Of a stretch of 33,444 bases of DNA, positions 1 through 7,950 are shown one piece after another. Every line of letters begins with the position of its first letter. The stretch's first letter is position 1. The position numbers were made by a program, and so were the translations under genes. The notes under the pieces are model-generated. The model saw only the letters and a list, made by a program, of their open reading frames with translations. It was not told the origin of the DNA and made no database searches. Source of the DNA: Gallionellaceae bacterium (GTDB lineage Bacteria > Pseudomonadota > Gammaproteobacteria > Burkholderiales > Gallionellaceae); NCBI GenBank assembly GCA_021731185.1, contig JAKFXW010000034.1, forward strand, positions 1 through 33,444, given 5' to 3'.

Positions 1-809
1 GCACAGATTGCATCAGGCAGCGTCAATCCTTCGTCCAATTTGCTGGCTGCCAATTTGTTGGCTGCCAGTAAATTGGACGAAGGATTGCTGGTATTTTGCT
101 GCGATGCTTCAGTTTCTGAATGGAGAGGCCGATAGCGCACCTCTACCGGATAGCTGCGCCCGGTTACTTGAATAATTGGCGGCGGTGTGTGCTCATTTGC
201 AAAGTGCTGCGCGAAACGCTCGGCATCCAACGTGGCCGAGGTGATAATTAATTTAAGATCGGCGCGACACAGCAATAATTGCTTAAAATAGCCCAGTAAA
301 AAATCGATGTTTAGCGAACGTTCATGCGCCTCGTCAATGATAATTGTGTCATATTTTTTTAGCAGTGGATCACTTTGAATTTCCGCCAGTAAAATACCAT
401 CGGTCATTAATTTGATACAGGTTTCAGCAGACACGCGATCAGTAAAGCGCACCTTATATCCGACCACGCCCCCTAGCTCAGTTTTCAATTCCCGTGCAAT
501 GCGTGCCGCGACCAAACGCGCTGCCACCCGACGGGGCTGGGTATGCGCGATCATGCCTTGCACGCCGCGCCCCAACTCCAGACAAATTTTTGGAAGCTGC
601 GTAGTTTTTCCCGATCCGGTCTCGCCGCACACAATCACAATTTGATGTTGAATAATCGCTTTTATTAACTCTTCGCGCCGCAGCACAACAGGCAAATCAG
701 CTGGATATTCCAGCGGCAGGAGCGATGCTATGCGCGTGGCTCGCCGTGCCTGCGACGCTGCGTGTGGCTTGGGGGCGGAGAGAGGAAGGGAGTGGATGGG
801 TGCGATCAT
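1..809 (-). CDS. hrpA: ATP-dependent RNA helicase HrpA, N-terminal part (cut by window edge)
   Basis: This DEAH-box helicase of the HrpA family is predicted to unwind RNA or RNP using ATP in the cytoplasm. I read the minus strand from the ATG at 809-807, and the frame stays open to base 1, giving 269 residues. Visible motifs are Walker A GETGSGKTT (residues 62-70), QPRRVAA (91-97), DEAH in IIIDEAHERS (about 156-165) and SAT (191-193), followed by VTGRSYPVEVRY, which is typical of the family. The last 40 residues before the edge are a low-complexity Ser/Asn/Leu/Ala stretch, encoded by a palindrome plus a 15-bp tandem repeat, in the linker between the two helicase domains. The rest of the protein lies outside the window. 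Upstream it diverges from the GspE-like gene. The start has only a weak ribosome binding site, so nearby starts are possible. Confidence 0.9.
   Translation of the reverse strand, partial: MIAPIHSLPLSAPKPHAASQARRATRIASLLPLEYPADLPVVLRREELIKAIIQHQIVIVCGETGSGKTTQLPKICLELGRGVQGMIAHTQPRRVAARLVAARIARELKTELGGVVGYKVRFTDRVSAETCIKLMTDGILLAEIQSDPLLKKYDTIIIDEAHERSLNIDFLLGYFKQLLLCRADLKLIITSATLDAERFAQHFANEHTPPPIIQVTGRSYPVEVRYRPLHSETEASQQNTSNPSSNLLAANKLAASKLDEGLTLPDAIC
24..87. repeat. 18-bp perfect inverted repeat with internal 15-bp tandem repeat, in frame inside hrpA
   Basis: Bases 24-41 (CAATCCTTCGTCCAATTT) are the exact reverse complement of 70-87. The arms flank two 15-bp units, AATTTGCTGGCTGCC (37-51) and AATTTGTTGGCTGCC (52-66), that differ at one base; the first unit overlaps the left arm. 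In hrpA the units read as five-residue repeats (LAANK, LAASK). The segment lies in the linker between helicase domains and keeps the frame open, so it looks like an in-frame palindromic insertion. Confidence 0.85.
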
Positions 810-1156
810 TCGATGCAATTTTACCTGCTAAATTAAAAAACCGGATTGAGATTTTACAGGTAGTTATTTTTGACCAATCCTAATCGTTGTGCTGAGAAAT
901 ATAAAGGAGCCGCTTGCTAAGTATTATGTGAAAACATCCTGCTCACTTGCAGTCATAATTGAAATTTATCTTGTTTCGTAGCGCGATGTAGGTTGCAGTC
1001 TAAGTGTTCTGTCCTGCGCGCGCATACTCCAACAAAAAACTCACCAATCTGGCGCGGAAATTTGGCGCAGAATGTTAAAAGGCAAGGTTTTTATGACAAT
1101 GCCATGAGCACGTTATATGAGTTATATTACGTCACGGATTGTTAAAGGTATCGAAA
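810..1156. promoter_or_regulatory. Divergent intergenic region between hrpA and the GspE-like gene
   Basis: These 347 bases contain no convincing reading frame and must carry the promoters for hrpA (minus) and the GspE-like gene (plus). The sequence is AT-rich near hrpA. Nearer the ATPase gene there is a direct repeat, TGGCGCGGAAATTTGGCGCAG-like, around 1050-1070. The ribosome binding site AAAGGT (1145-1150) sits seven bases before the ATG at 1157. I see no clear sigma-70 pair and no terminator hairpin. Confidence 0.4.
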
Positions 1157-2980
1157 ATGTCCCCCATCACGCCACAAAAAAATTCACTCAGCAAGCCTGA
1201 AAATAAGTCAAAAAACCAACCTGTGTCAGACCGCAAACTGACATTGGCAGAGGTTGTGACGCTGCTTGTGGCGGATGGGATGGTTGCAGCAGCAGAGGCT
1301 GACAAGTTAATTGCCGCGCGCCGCAACATTCGCGCGGAGCAGCACCCGCTGGTGATTATCGGCGAACAAAAATGGCGTAATCTGATTGGCAATAACAAGA
1401 CTTTGCTGCTGGAACCACTGACCGAGTGGCTGGCTGGCAAGGTGGGCTTGCCGTATTTCCATATTGATCCGTTAAAAGTTGATTTCAGCATGGTCGCTAC
1501 TGTTATGTCCAACGAGTATGCCAAGCGCTTCAAAATTTTGCCCGTGTCCGTGAGCAGCAATGAGATATGGATCGCCACCAGCGAGCCTTATCAAATGCGC
1601 TGGGCGATTGATCTAGCGCAAATGCTCAGACGTGAGATAAAACTGGTGCTGGCAAATCCGCTGGACATCAATCGTTACCTGACAGAATTTTACAATCTGG
1701 CAAAATCGGTTAGTCGTGCGGTTGAAACCAAAAGTGGTGATATTTCAAAAATCGGTAATTTTGAGCAACTGGTCGAGCTGGGCAAGAGTGGTAAATTGGA
1801 TGCCAATGAATCACACATCGTCAGCATTTTTGATTGGCTATTGCAGTATGCTTTTGAACAGGGAGCCAGCGATATTCATCTGGAGCCGCGTCGCGAAATG
1901 GGCGTGGTGCGTTTTCGTATCGATGGCATGTTACATCAGGTCTATCAGATTCCGGCGGCGATTATGATTGCCATCACCAGCCGCATAAAATTATTGGGGC
2001 GCATGGATGTAATCGAAAAACGCCGTCCGCAAGATGGCCGCATTAAAACAAAAATGACGGATCGCGGTGAAGTGGAATTGCGGTTGTCTACCATGCCCAC
2101 GGCGTTCGGCGAAAAAGTGGTGATGCGAATTTTTGAGCCAGATATACTGGTTAAAGATTTTGTTGAACTCGGCTTTCCTGAAGAAGACGCGACGCGCTGG
2201 CTGGAGATGATAACGAAGCCCAACGGTATTATTTTGGTGACTGGACCGACCGGTTCGGGCAAAACCACCACACTGTATTCCACGCTCAAAATGTTGGCCA
2301 AACCAGAAGTCAACGTTTGCACCATCGAAGATCCGATAGAAATGATCGAACCAGCGTTTAATCAAATGCAGGTGCAAACCAACATCGGCCTGGATTTTGC
2401 CACGGGCGTGCGTACGCTTATGCGACAGGATCCCGATATCATTATGATTGGCGAAATCCGCGATCTTGAAACAGCAGAAATGGCGATTCAATCCGCGCTC
2501 ACTGGGCATCTGGTGCTATCCACTTTGCACACCAACGATGCGCCCTCTGCGGTGACACGCTTGCTGGATTTGGGCGTGGCTCCGTATTTAATTCAATCAA
2601 CCTTGCTCGGCGTATTAGCGCAAAGATTAATACGCACACTGTGTCCGCATTGCAAAGAGCCGGGGGAAATTGATGATGTCACATGGAACACGCTGGTTGC
2701 GCCGTGGAAAGCACCCAAGCCCAAAGTTGTGCAGCACGCGGTGGGGTGTTTGGAATGCCATCTCACGGGTTATCGCGGGCGAGTCGGCATTTATGAAATG
2801 CTGACCATGACTCCCACGCTTAGAAAAATCATCACCACCGATTATAATCTCGACGCGATGCGTGAGCAGGCACAACGTGATGGCATGAAAGCACTACGCA
2901 TAAGCGGCGCAATGAAAATTGCGGCGGGCATCACCACCCCTGAAGAAATTTTTAAAATAGCACCGCCAGTCAATTGCTAG
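1157..2980 (+). CDS. GspE/PilB-family type II secretion or type IV pilus ATPase
   Basis: This is a cytoplasmic hexameric ATPase of the GspE/PulE/PilB family, which powers assembly of a pilus or pseudopilus at the inner membrane. The protein has 607 residues. An N-terminal MshEN-like domain (about 75-180) precedes the secretion ATPase core with ASDIHLEPR. Walker A GPTGSGKTT starts at about residue 363, Walker B/Asp box is DIIMIGEIRD, and the His box is LSTLHTND. Two zinc-binding pairs, CPHC (496-499) and CLEC (531-534), are intact. I chose the ATG at 1157 over the upstream TTG at 1139 because AAAGGT lies at proper spacing. No gspF/pilC, pilin or secretin gene is adjacent, so its partners must be elsewhere. 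Whether it serves secretion, pili or an orphan machine cannot be decided here. Confidence 0.9.
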   Translation: MSPITPQKNSLSKPENKSKNQPVSDRKLTLAEVVTLLVADGMVAAAEADKLIAARRNIRAEQHPLVIIGEQKWRNLIGNNKTLLLEPLTEWLAGKVGLPYFHIDPLKVDFSMVATVMSNEYAKRFKILPVSVSSNEIWIATSEPYQMRWAIDLAQMLRREIKLVLANPLDINRYLTEFYNLAKSVSRAVETKSGDISKIGNFEQLVELGKSGKLDANESHIVSIFDWLLQYAFEQGASDIHLEPRREMGVVRFRIDGMLHQVYQIPAAIMIAITSRIKLLGRMDVIEKRRPQDGRIKTKMTDRGEVELRLSTMPTAFGEKVVMRIFEPDILVKDFVELGFPEEDATRWLEMITKPNGIILVTGPTGSGKTTTLYSTLKMLAKPEVNVCTIEDPIEMIEPAFNQMQVQTNIGLDFATGVRTLMRQDPDIIMIGEIRDLETAEMAIQSALTGHLVLSTLHTNDAPSAVTRLLDLGVAPYLIQSTLLGVLAQRLIRTLCPHCKEPGEIDDVTWNTLVAPWKAPKPKVVQHAVGCLECHLTGYRGRVGIYEMLTMTPTLRKIITTDYNLDAMREQAQRDGMKALRISGAMKIAAGITTPEEIFKIAPPVNC

Positions 2981-3138
2981 CAACTTATTATAATCGCCAG
3001 CAAGTTTATTTTTCATTCCCCCGTAGAACACTCGACATACAAATTTCCATCTGCCCACCGTGCTGTTTAAGTACCACCACAACAAGCCAGGAAAAAGCGG
3101 GGTCATGGTGTTTTATAAAAGTGCGGCTCTAACCTGCA

Positions 3139-3167
3139 TTGACTCAAGCAGTGAGTGAGATTTTAGT
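3139..3167 (+). promoter_or_regulatory. Possible sigma-70 promoter for the DUF1566 gene
   Basis: TTGACT (3139-3144) and TTTAGT (3162-3167) are separated by 17 bases, about 60 bases before the gene start at 3230. The -35 is good and the -10 is weak. The 249-base gap after the ATPase stop suggests a separate transcript. Confidence 0.35.
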
Positions 3168-3229
3168 GTAACCTTTTTAACTATAAATTTTAAGCTGCAC
3201 CAATACCCACTACTAAACAGAGGCATGCC

Positions 3230-3868
3230 ATGAGTCCCTTTAATAACAAAATTACTCGTACCATACGACAATTTATATTAATGTTGCCAGTTGGTTTTTT
3301 TCTGGTGTTTGAGGTGGGGGTATATGCCTCTGCCCTTGTCGACATTTCTCCCGTCAGTTCAAAATTTGCCCGCGTCTCCGCTTCAAATTCCGACCTCGGT
3401 AGCTGCGTGCAGGATAATGTCACTGGCTTGATGTGGGAAGTCAAAACCGCTGATGGCGGCTTGCGTGACTGGAATAAAAGATATAGTAATTTTGATAATG
3501 CAGCAGTAGAGCAATTTTGGACTGAATCGGGTTGGATTAATCCCACACAAGCTCAGATTGATGCGCCATCAAATAGTGTGGGTTTCAAGAACAGCGTCAA
3601 TGCGCAAGGGTTGTGTGGCTTTAGTGACTGGCGTTTGCCCACAATGGATGAACTACGAAGCATCTTGGATACCAGCAAAACTTCCGGTTCCTCCCCTACT
3701 ATTGATGCACACTGGTTTCCGAATACGCAGGTCGCAGCCTACTGGTCTGCCTCGCCCAACACAGACAATTCCTCCAGCGCCTGGTATGTTTATTTCGGTA
3801 AGGGCGGTGCCTTTAAAACCATACGCCCCTATACCTATTATGTGCGGTTAGTGCGTACTAGCCATTAA
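3230..3868 (+). CDS. Exported DUF1566 (Lcl-type) domain protein
   Basis: A 212-residue protein of unknown function with a DUF1566/Lcl C-terminal domain, a C-type-lectin-like or FGE-like fold often found on secreted and surface proteins. The N-terminus has Lys/Arg at 7-13, a hydrophobic stretch (about 15-32) and a plausible signal peptidase site after VYASA. Domain signatures in order are CVQDNVTGLMWE (59-70), GFSDWRLPTMDEL (130-142), YWSASP (171-176) and VRLVR (205-209). Cys59 and Cys129 are the only cysteines and could form a disulfide. The start has AGAGG at good spacing. It lies downstream of a pilus/secretion-type ATPase gene, which makes an exported or pilus-associated adhesin role possible but unproven. 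The substrate or ligand is unknown. Confidence 0.8.
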   Translation: MSPFNNKITRTIRQFILMLPVGFFLVFEVGVYASALVDISPVSSKFARVSASNSDLGSCVQDNVTGLMWEVKTADGGLRDWNKRYSNFDNAAVEQFWTESGWINPTQAQIDAPSNSVGFKNSVNAQGLCGFSDWRLPTMDELRSILDTSKTSGSSPTIDAHWFPNTQVAAYWSASPNTDNSSSAWYVYFGKGGAFKTIRPYTYYVRLVRTSH

Positions 3869-4002
3869 GTAGTTTTTAGATATTACGTGTTACTAAAGAA
3901 GTAGGGTTGCTACTCATCTGGAGAGAAAGTAACAATAGCCAAGCAACGTCAAACATGACGAAGCACCCGCAAGGAGTACGCCGTGGTTGTACCAAAGGCA
4001 GG

Positions 4003-4036
4003 CAATCCACTACGCAGCAAGCTGCGTGTGGAATTG
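4003..4036. repeat. 34-nt bulged hairpin, copy 1
   Basis: The left arm CAATCCACTACGCAGC (4003-4018), loop AA and right arm GCTGCGTGTGGAATTG (4021-4036) pair as 4 bp, a bulged A on the 3' side, 4 bp, a bulged T on the 5' side, then 7 bp closing a two-base loop. It is flanked by AGG on the left and ACAC on the right, as is copy 2. Confidence 0.75.
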
Positions 4037-4064
4037 ACACTAATGGGCTAATAACAAAGTCAGG

Positions 4065-4098
4065 CAATTTGCGACTCAATAAATTGAGTGCAAAGTTG
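4065..4098. repeat. 34-nt bulged hairpin, copy 2
   Basis: The left arm CAATTTGCGACTCAAT (4065-4080), loop AA and right arm ATTGAGTGCAAAGTTG (4083-4098) have exactly the layout of copy 1: 4 bp (one G-T wobble), bulged A, 4 bp, one-base bulge, 7 bp, AA loop. The stem sequence is different. The flanks AGG and ACAC are the same, and it starts 62 bases after copy 1. Confidence 0.75.
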
Positions 4099-4226
4099 AC
4101 ACAGCCCCAACAACACACGCTGCCGCATTTAAACTCAGTAGGCACGCATGGTAGTTGATCAGGGATTGAGATCGTCCAGGTCGTCAAAGACATGAAGAGT
4201 GGCCACACGGCAGTAGGTGTCCAAAA

Positions 4227-4598
4227 TTACTGAACCACTACAATTACGCTTTTGTTGCCTTGCTGCATAAACTCAACCATCACTTTATTGCCAACGATTA
4301 GCTTGCTAAACATGGCAGGGTTTTCTACCCAAAACTCCATGGTCATTGCAGGCCAATTTAAGCTGGCGATTGCTTCGTGTGCCAATAGAACGGTTCCTTT
4401 TTTAACATCCACGGCTTTCACGATTGCGGTGGTTTGATGATTCATTTTTTTCTGATCGGCACCTTTCATGCCCTTCATACCCTCCATGCCCTCCATGCCT
4501 TTCATACCCTCCATGCCTTTCATGTCTGCGGGTTGCGCGATAGCAGCGTTTGTTGCAAATAGGCTAGCAATTAAAATTAAGGTGATATGTAATTTCAT
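4227..4598 (-). CDS. cusF: CusF-type periplasmic Cu(I)/Ag(I) chaperone with Met-rich repeat
   Basis: A 123-residue periplasmic metallochaperone expected to hand Cu(I) or Ag(I) to the CusCBA pump. A signal peptide covers about residues 1-21 (hydrophobic core, cleavage after AIA). A Met-Lys/Glu-Gly repeat (26-46, seven units) follows, then the CusF OB-fold domain. The four metal ligands of the family are present as His74, Trp82, Met85 and Met87 in HEAIASLNWPAMTM. The repeat could add Met ligands; this is inference. The gene is last in the cus cluster, 122 bases after cusA, a gap large enough for its own promoter. The ribosome binding site AAAGGA precedes the ATG. A second CusF domain is fused to CusB in the same cluster. 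Confidence 0.9.
   Translation of the reverse strand: MKLHITLILIASLFATNAAIAQPADMKGMEGMKGMEGMEGMKGMKGADQKKMNHQTTAIVKAVDVKKGTVLLAHEAIASLNWPAMTMEFWVENPAMFSKLIVGNKVMVEFMQQGNKSVIVVVQ
4461..4523 (-). repeat. Seven 9-bp tandem units coding Met-rich repeat in CusF
   Basis: Seven consecutive 9-base units of the form ATG-RAR-GGY (read on the minus strand) encode Met-(Lys/Glu)-Gly seven times. The units differ only at third positions and the Lys/Glu codon, so the count may vary between strains. Confidence 0.9.
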
Positions 4599-4720
4599 GA
4601 TGATTCCTTTCGTTGATTAAACACAGTGGTAAATAATGTTTTACTTTTTTGTTACTCAGATTACTTCGAATTCGATAAGAAAATGCACGAACACCGAATA
4701 CTAGATTGGAATAATTTCTA

Positions 4721-7700
4721 TCATTGTCCCTTCTCCTGTTTAAGATTTATTTTGTTGAAAAACTCGCGGTTTTTAACTAGTGCGTAAATTGCTGGGATTA
4801 CAATTAAGGTTAATATCGTGGATGAAATCATCCCGCCCACCATGGGTGCGGCGATGCGGCGCATAACTTCCGAGCCTGTGCCGCTGCTCCACATGATGGG
4901 TAGCAGGCCTGCCATAATCGCCACCACAGTCATCATTTTTGGGCGCACGCGCTCTACCGCGCCTTCCATCACGGCCTGGTATAAATCTGCTGGCGTGGGT
5001 TGCTGGCCGGAGCTTGCGCGTTGCTCGCACAATTTTTTCCATGCATGATCCAGATAAATCAGCATCACCACGCCTGTCTCGGCCGCCACGCCTGCCAGCG
5101 CAATGAAGCCGACTGCCACAGCGACGCTCATATTGTAATTCAGCAGCCACATCAGCCACACGCCACCGATCAGCGCAAACGGCACGGATAACATGACAAT
5201 CAATGTTTCTGTGATACGTCGGAAATTCAAATACAGCAGCAGGAAAATAATCAGCAGTGTTAACGGAATGACCATTTTTAATTTTGCAATGGCGCGTTCC
5301 ATGTATTCGAATTGCCCGCTCCACGTAACGTAATATCCGGGCGGAAATTTCACTTGTTCACGCACCGCTTGCTGCGCGTCGCGCACGTAGCTGCCGATGT
5401 CGCGCTCGCGAATATCAACATAGATATATGCCGCCAGTAGCGCATTTTCTGTGCGTATGGAAGGTGCTCCTTGCGTGATTTCAATTTTCACCAATTGCCC
5501 TAACGGGATCATTTCACCATTAGCAATCGGCACCAATACTTGGCTGGCGATCATGTGCGGGCTGTCACGCAACTCACGCGGATAGCGCACTGTCACCGCA
5601 AATCTTTCCAGCCCTTCCACGGTAGTGGTCACCACTTCGCCGCCGAGCGCGGTGGCAATCACTTGCTGCATTTCATCTATCGACACCCCGTAGCGCGCAA
5701 GCTGTAAGCGATCTGGCGCAATGTTCAAGTAATAACCACCAGTCACGCGCTCGGCATAGGCGCTGCTAGTGCCAGGAACTTGCTTGACCACGGCTTCTAC
5801 CTGCTTCGCGATTTCTTCTATGCCCGCTAAATTTTTACCGAAAACTTTAATACCTATCGGCGTGCGTATGCCAGTGGACAGCATATCAATGCGCGCTTTG
5901 ATCGGCATTGTCCAAGCATTCGACACACCGGGAAATTGTAAAGCCTGATCGAGTTCGGCAATCAGCTTGTCGGTGTTCATGCCTGCGCGCCATTCCGATT
6001 CTGGCTTGAGGTTAATTATCGTTTCAAACATTTCCAGCGGTGCCGGGTCGGTCGCCGTTTGGGCGCGACCAGCCTTGCCCATGACGGATGCTACTTCGGG
6101 AAAGCTCTTGATAATTTTGTCTTGCGTCTGCATCAGTTCGGCAGCTTTAGTCACTGACATGCCGGGTAATGAAGAAGGCATGTACAACAGTGTGCCCTCA
6201 TTTAAGGTCGGCATGAATTCGCTACCGAGTTTTACCGCCGGATAAATCGTCAGCACCATAATGCACAGCGCGAGTGCCAGCGTCGTTTTTTTCCACAGCA
6301 TGACCTGTTGAATAATTGGGCGATAGGATGAAATGAGAAATCGATTCACCGGATTTTTATTTTCTGGGATAATTTTTCCACGTATAAAAAGCAGCATCAG
6401 CACCGGCACCAGTGTCACTGAAAGCAATGCTGCGCCAGCCATGGAAAATGTTTTGGTAAAGGCTAAGGGCGAGAACAGCCGCCCTTCCTGCGCTTCTAAA
6501 GTAAAGACGGGCAGGAAAGAAACGGTAATGATAAGCAGCGAGAAAAATAAAGCAGGGCCAACTTCTTTGCAGGCGGCGAGTATGGCATTGACTCTGGCTT
6601 GGTCGGGCATTTCAAAGCTTGCTCCCTCACTTCCCATCTCCTCACCAGCCCCTCTTTTATCAGGGGAGGAATTTGGCTTTGCAGATGAGTGATCCAATCG
6701 TTCCAAATGTTTATGCGCGTTTTCTATCATCACAATAGCCGCATCCACCATTGCGCCTATAGCAATAGCAATCCCGCCTAGACTCATGATGTTGGAATTC
6801 ATACCCAGTGCATACATCAATATAAATGCGATCAATACGCCCACTGGCAACATCACAATTGCCACCAATGCGCTGCGTACATGCAACAAAAATACCATGC
6901 ACACCAACGCCACGATAATCGCCTCTTCTATTAGCGTTTTGTTCAAGGTTGCGATTGCGCGATGAATTAAATCCGAGCGATCATAAACCGCACGAATTTC
7001 AACACCACTCGGCAAGCCGCTGCTGATCTCATTTATTTTTGTTTTGACGTTTTCAATCACCGCCAACGCATTTTCTCCATAGCGCGCAATGGCAATTCCC
7101 GACACCGCCTCGCCTTCGCCATTTAATTCGGTCAAGCCGCGTCGCTCATCCGGCCCTAACTCGATGTGCGCCACATCGCGCAACAACACTGGCACGCCGC
7201 GATCACTTTTGAGCACCAGCATTTTCAGATCATCCACGCCGCGCAAATATCCCATGCCGCGCACCATGTATTCTGTTTCAGCCATCTCCACCACGCGCCC
7301 GCCAACATCGCGATTGCTGTCGCGAATAATCTGGCTGACTTGCGCCAACGGAATGCCATATGCCTGTAATTTACGCGGATCAACCACCACCTGATATTGT
7401 TTGACAAAGCCACCGATGCTGGCGACTTCTGCCACGCCATGCGCCTTGGTGAGCTGATAGCGCACGAACCAATCTTGAATAGCACGCAATTCAGCCAGCG
7501 TGTGCTGCGCGCTGATCACAACATATTGATAAACCCAGCCCACGCCCGTGGCATCGGGTCCTAGCGCGGGCGTTACGCCTGCCGGAAATCGTTGTGCGGC
7601 AGAATTTAAATATTCCAGCACACGCGAACGCGCCCAATAAATATCCGTGCCATCCTCAAAAATCACATACACAAAACTCACGCCAAAATTAGAAAAACCG

Positions 7701-7948
7701 CGCACCACTTTGGATTTGGGCACCGCCAACATAGCCGTGGTGAGTGGATAGGTGATTTGATCTTCGACCACTTGCGGGGCTTGGCCGGGGTATTCGGTAT
7801 AAATTATGACCTGCACATCAGATAAATCTGGAATGGCATCCAGCGGCGTTTTCACCAGCGCATACAGCCCCGCCCCGATGACAAACACGGTTCCCAGCAA
7901 CACCAAAAAAATGTTGCGTGCCGACCATTCAATAATCTTGGCTAACAT
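4721..7948 (-). CDS. cusA: CusA-type Cu(I)/Ag(I) RND efflux transporter
   Basis: The inner-membrane proton-driven pump of a tripartite heavy-metal RND exporter, 1075 residues. It has the RND pattern of TM1 near residues 13-30, a large periplasmic loop, TMs 2-6 from about 340, a second loop and TMs 8-12. The TM4 segment carries Asp in AIGAMVDAAIVMIEN. Three methionines, Met590, Met640 and Met689 (YMPSSLPG, PLEMFE, IDMLSTGIRTPIG), have the same 50/49 spacing as the E. coli CusA metal-relay methionines, which supports Cu(I)/Ag(I) rather than Zn/Co as substrate. About 25 extra residues (420-447) interrupt the cytoplasmic loop after HKHLERLDH, encoded by a palindromic repeat. It starts two bases after the cusB stop. 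Confidence 0.95.
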   Translation of the reverse strand: MLAKIIEWSARNIFLVLLGTVFVIGAGLYALVKTPLDAIPDLSDVQVIIYTEYPGQAPQVVEDQITYPLTTAMLAVPKSKVVRGFSNFGVSFVYVIFEDGTDIYWARSRVLEYLNSAAQRFPAGVTPALGPDATGVGWVYQYVVISAQHTLAELRAIQDWFVRYQLTKAHGVAEVASIGGFVKQYQVVVDPRKLQAYGIPLAQVSQIIRDSNRDVGGRVVEMAETEYMVRGMGYLRGVDDLKMLVLKSDRGVPVLLRDVAHIELGPDERRGLTELNGEGEAVSGIAIARYGENALAVIENVKTKINEISSGLPSGVEIRAVYDRSDLIHRAIATLNKTLIEEAIIVALVCMVFLLHVRSALVAIVMLPVGVLIAFILMYALGMNSNIMSLGGIAIAIGAMVDAAIVMIENAHKHLERLDHSSAKPNSSPDKRGAGEEMGSEGASFEMPDQARVNAILAACKEVGPALFFSLLIITVSFLPVFTLEAQEGRLFSPLAFTKTFSMAGAALLSVTLVPVLMLLFIRGKIIPENKNPVNRFLISSYRPIIQQVMLWKKTTLALALCIMVLTIYPAVKLGSEFMPTLNEGTLLYMPSSLPGMSVTKAAELMQTQDKIIKSFPEVASVMGKAGRAQTATDPAPLEMFETIINLKPESEWRAGMNTDKLIAELDQALQFPGVSNAWTMPIKARIDMLSTGIRTPIGIKVFGKNLAGIEEIAKQVEAVVKQVPGTSSAYAERVTGGYYLNIAPDRLQLARYGVSIDEMQQVIATALGGEVVTTTVEGLERFAVTVRYPRELRDSPHMIASQVLVPIANGEMIPLGQLVKIEITQGAPSIRTENALLAAYIYVDIRERDIGSYVRDAQQAVREQVKFPPGYYVTWSGQFEYMERAIAKLKMVIPLTLLIIFLLLYLNFRRITETLIVMLSVPFALIGGVWLMWLLNYNMSVAVAVGFIALAGVAAETGVVMLIYLDHAWKKLCEQRASSGQQPTPADLYQAVMEGAVERVRPKMMTVVAIMAGLLPIMWSSGTGSEVMRRIAAPMVGGMISSTILTLIVIPAIYALVKNREFFNKINLKQEKGQ
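6623..6669. repeat. Palindromic in-frame insertion in cusA
   Basis: The core is CCCCT (6649-6653), eight bases, then AGGGG (6662-6666), inside a purine/pyrimidine-biased stretch. On the minus strand it reads CCTCCCCTGATAAAAGAGGG and onward. It encodes a Ser/Pro/Gly/Glu-rich stretch where related pumps have none. It resembles, from memory, the CCCCTnnnnAGGGG repeats common between bacterial genes. Confidence 0.6.
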
Positions 7949-7950
7949 AT

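Larger units (their letters stand above)
3869..4226. other. Gene-free region with paired hairpins
   Basis: These 358 bases separate the DUF1566 gene from the convergent cusF gene. Short open frames exist on both strands, but none has a recognisable domain, ribosome binding site or family likeness. The main content is two hairpins of the same design (4003-4036 and 4065-4098). A smaller hairpin, CGTCA-AACA-TGACG, lies near 3947-3960. I saw no transposase, terminal inverted repeats or target duplication. Confidence 0.5.

Noticed and set aside
1050..1075. Sigma-54 promoter upstream of the GspE-like gene
   Set aside because: TGGCGCG is present, but the -12 GC falls at the wrong spacing by about two bases.
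4003..4098. Integron attC sites
   Set aside because: Bulged hairpins recall attC, but the ends do not match the GTTRRRY/RYYYAAC cores, and there is no integrase or cassette structure.
4003..4098. Short CRISPR array
   Set aside because: Only two units, whose sequences differ while the structure is kept; CRISPR repeats would be identical.
3876..4208. 110-codon open frame on the minus strand
   Set aside because: It crosses both hairpins, has an odd Cys/hydrophobic composition, no ribosome binding site and no recognisable domain.
3230..4226. Diversity-generating retroelement with the DUF1566 gene as variable target
   Set aside because: DUF1566 proteins can be such targets, but no reverse transcriptase is in the window and no template copy of the gene's 3' end was found in the following 358 bases.
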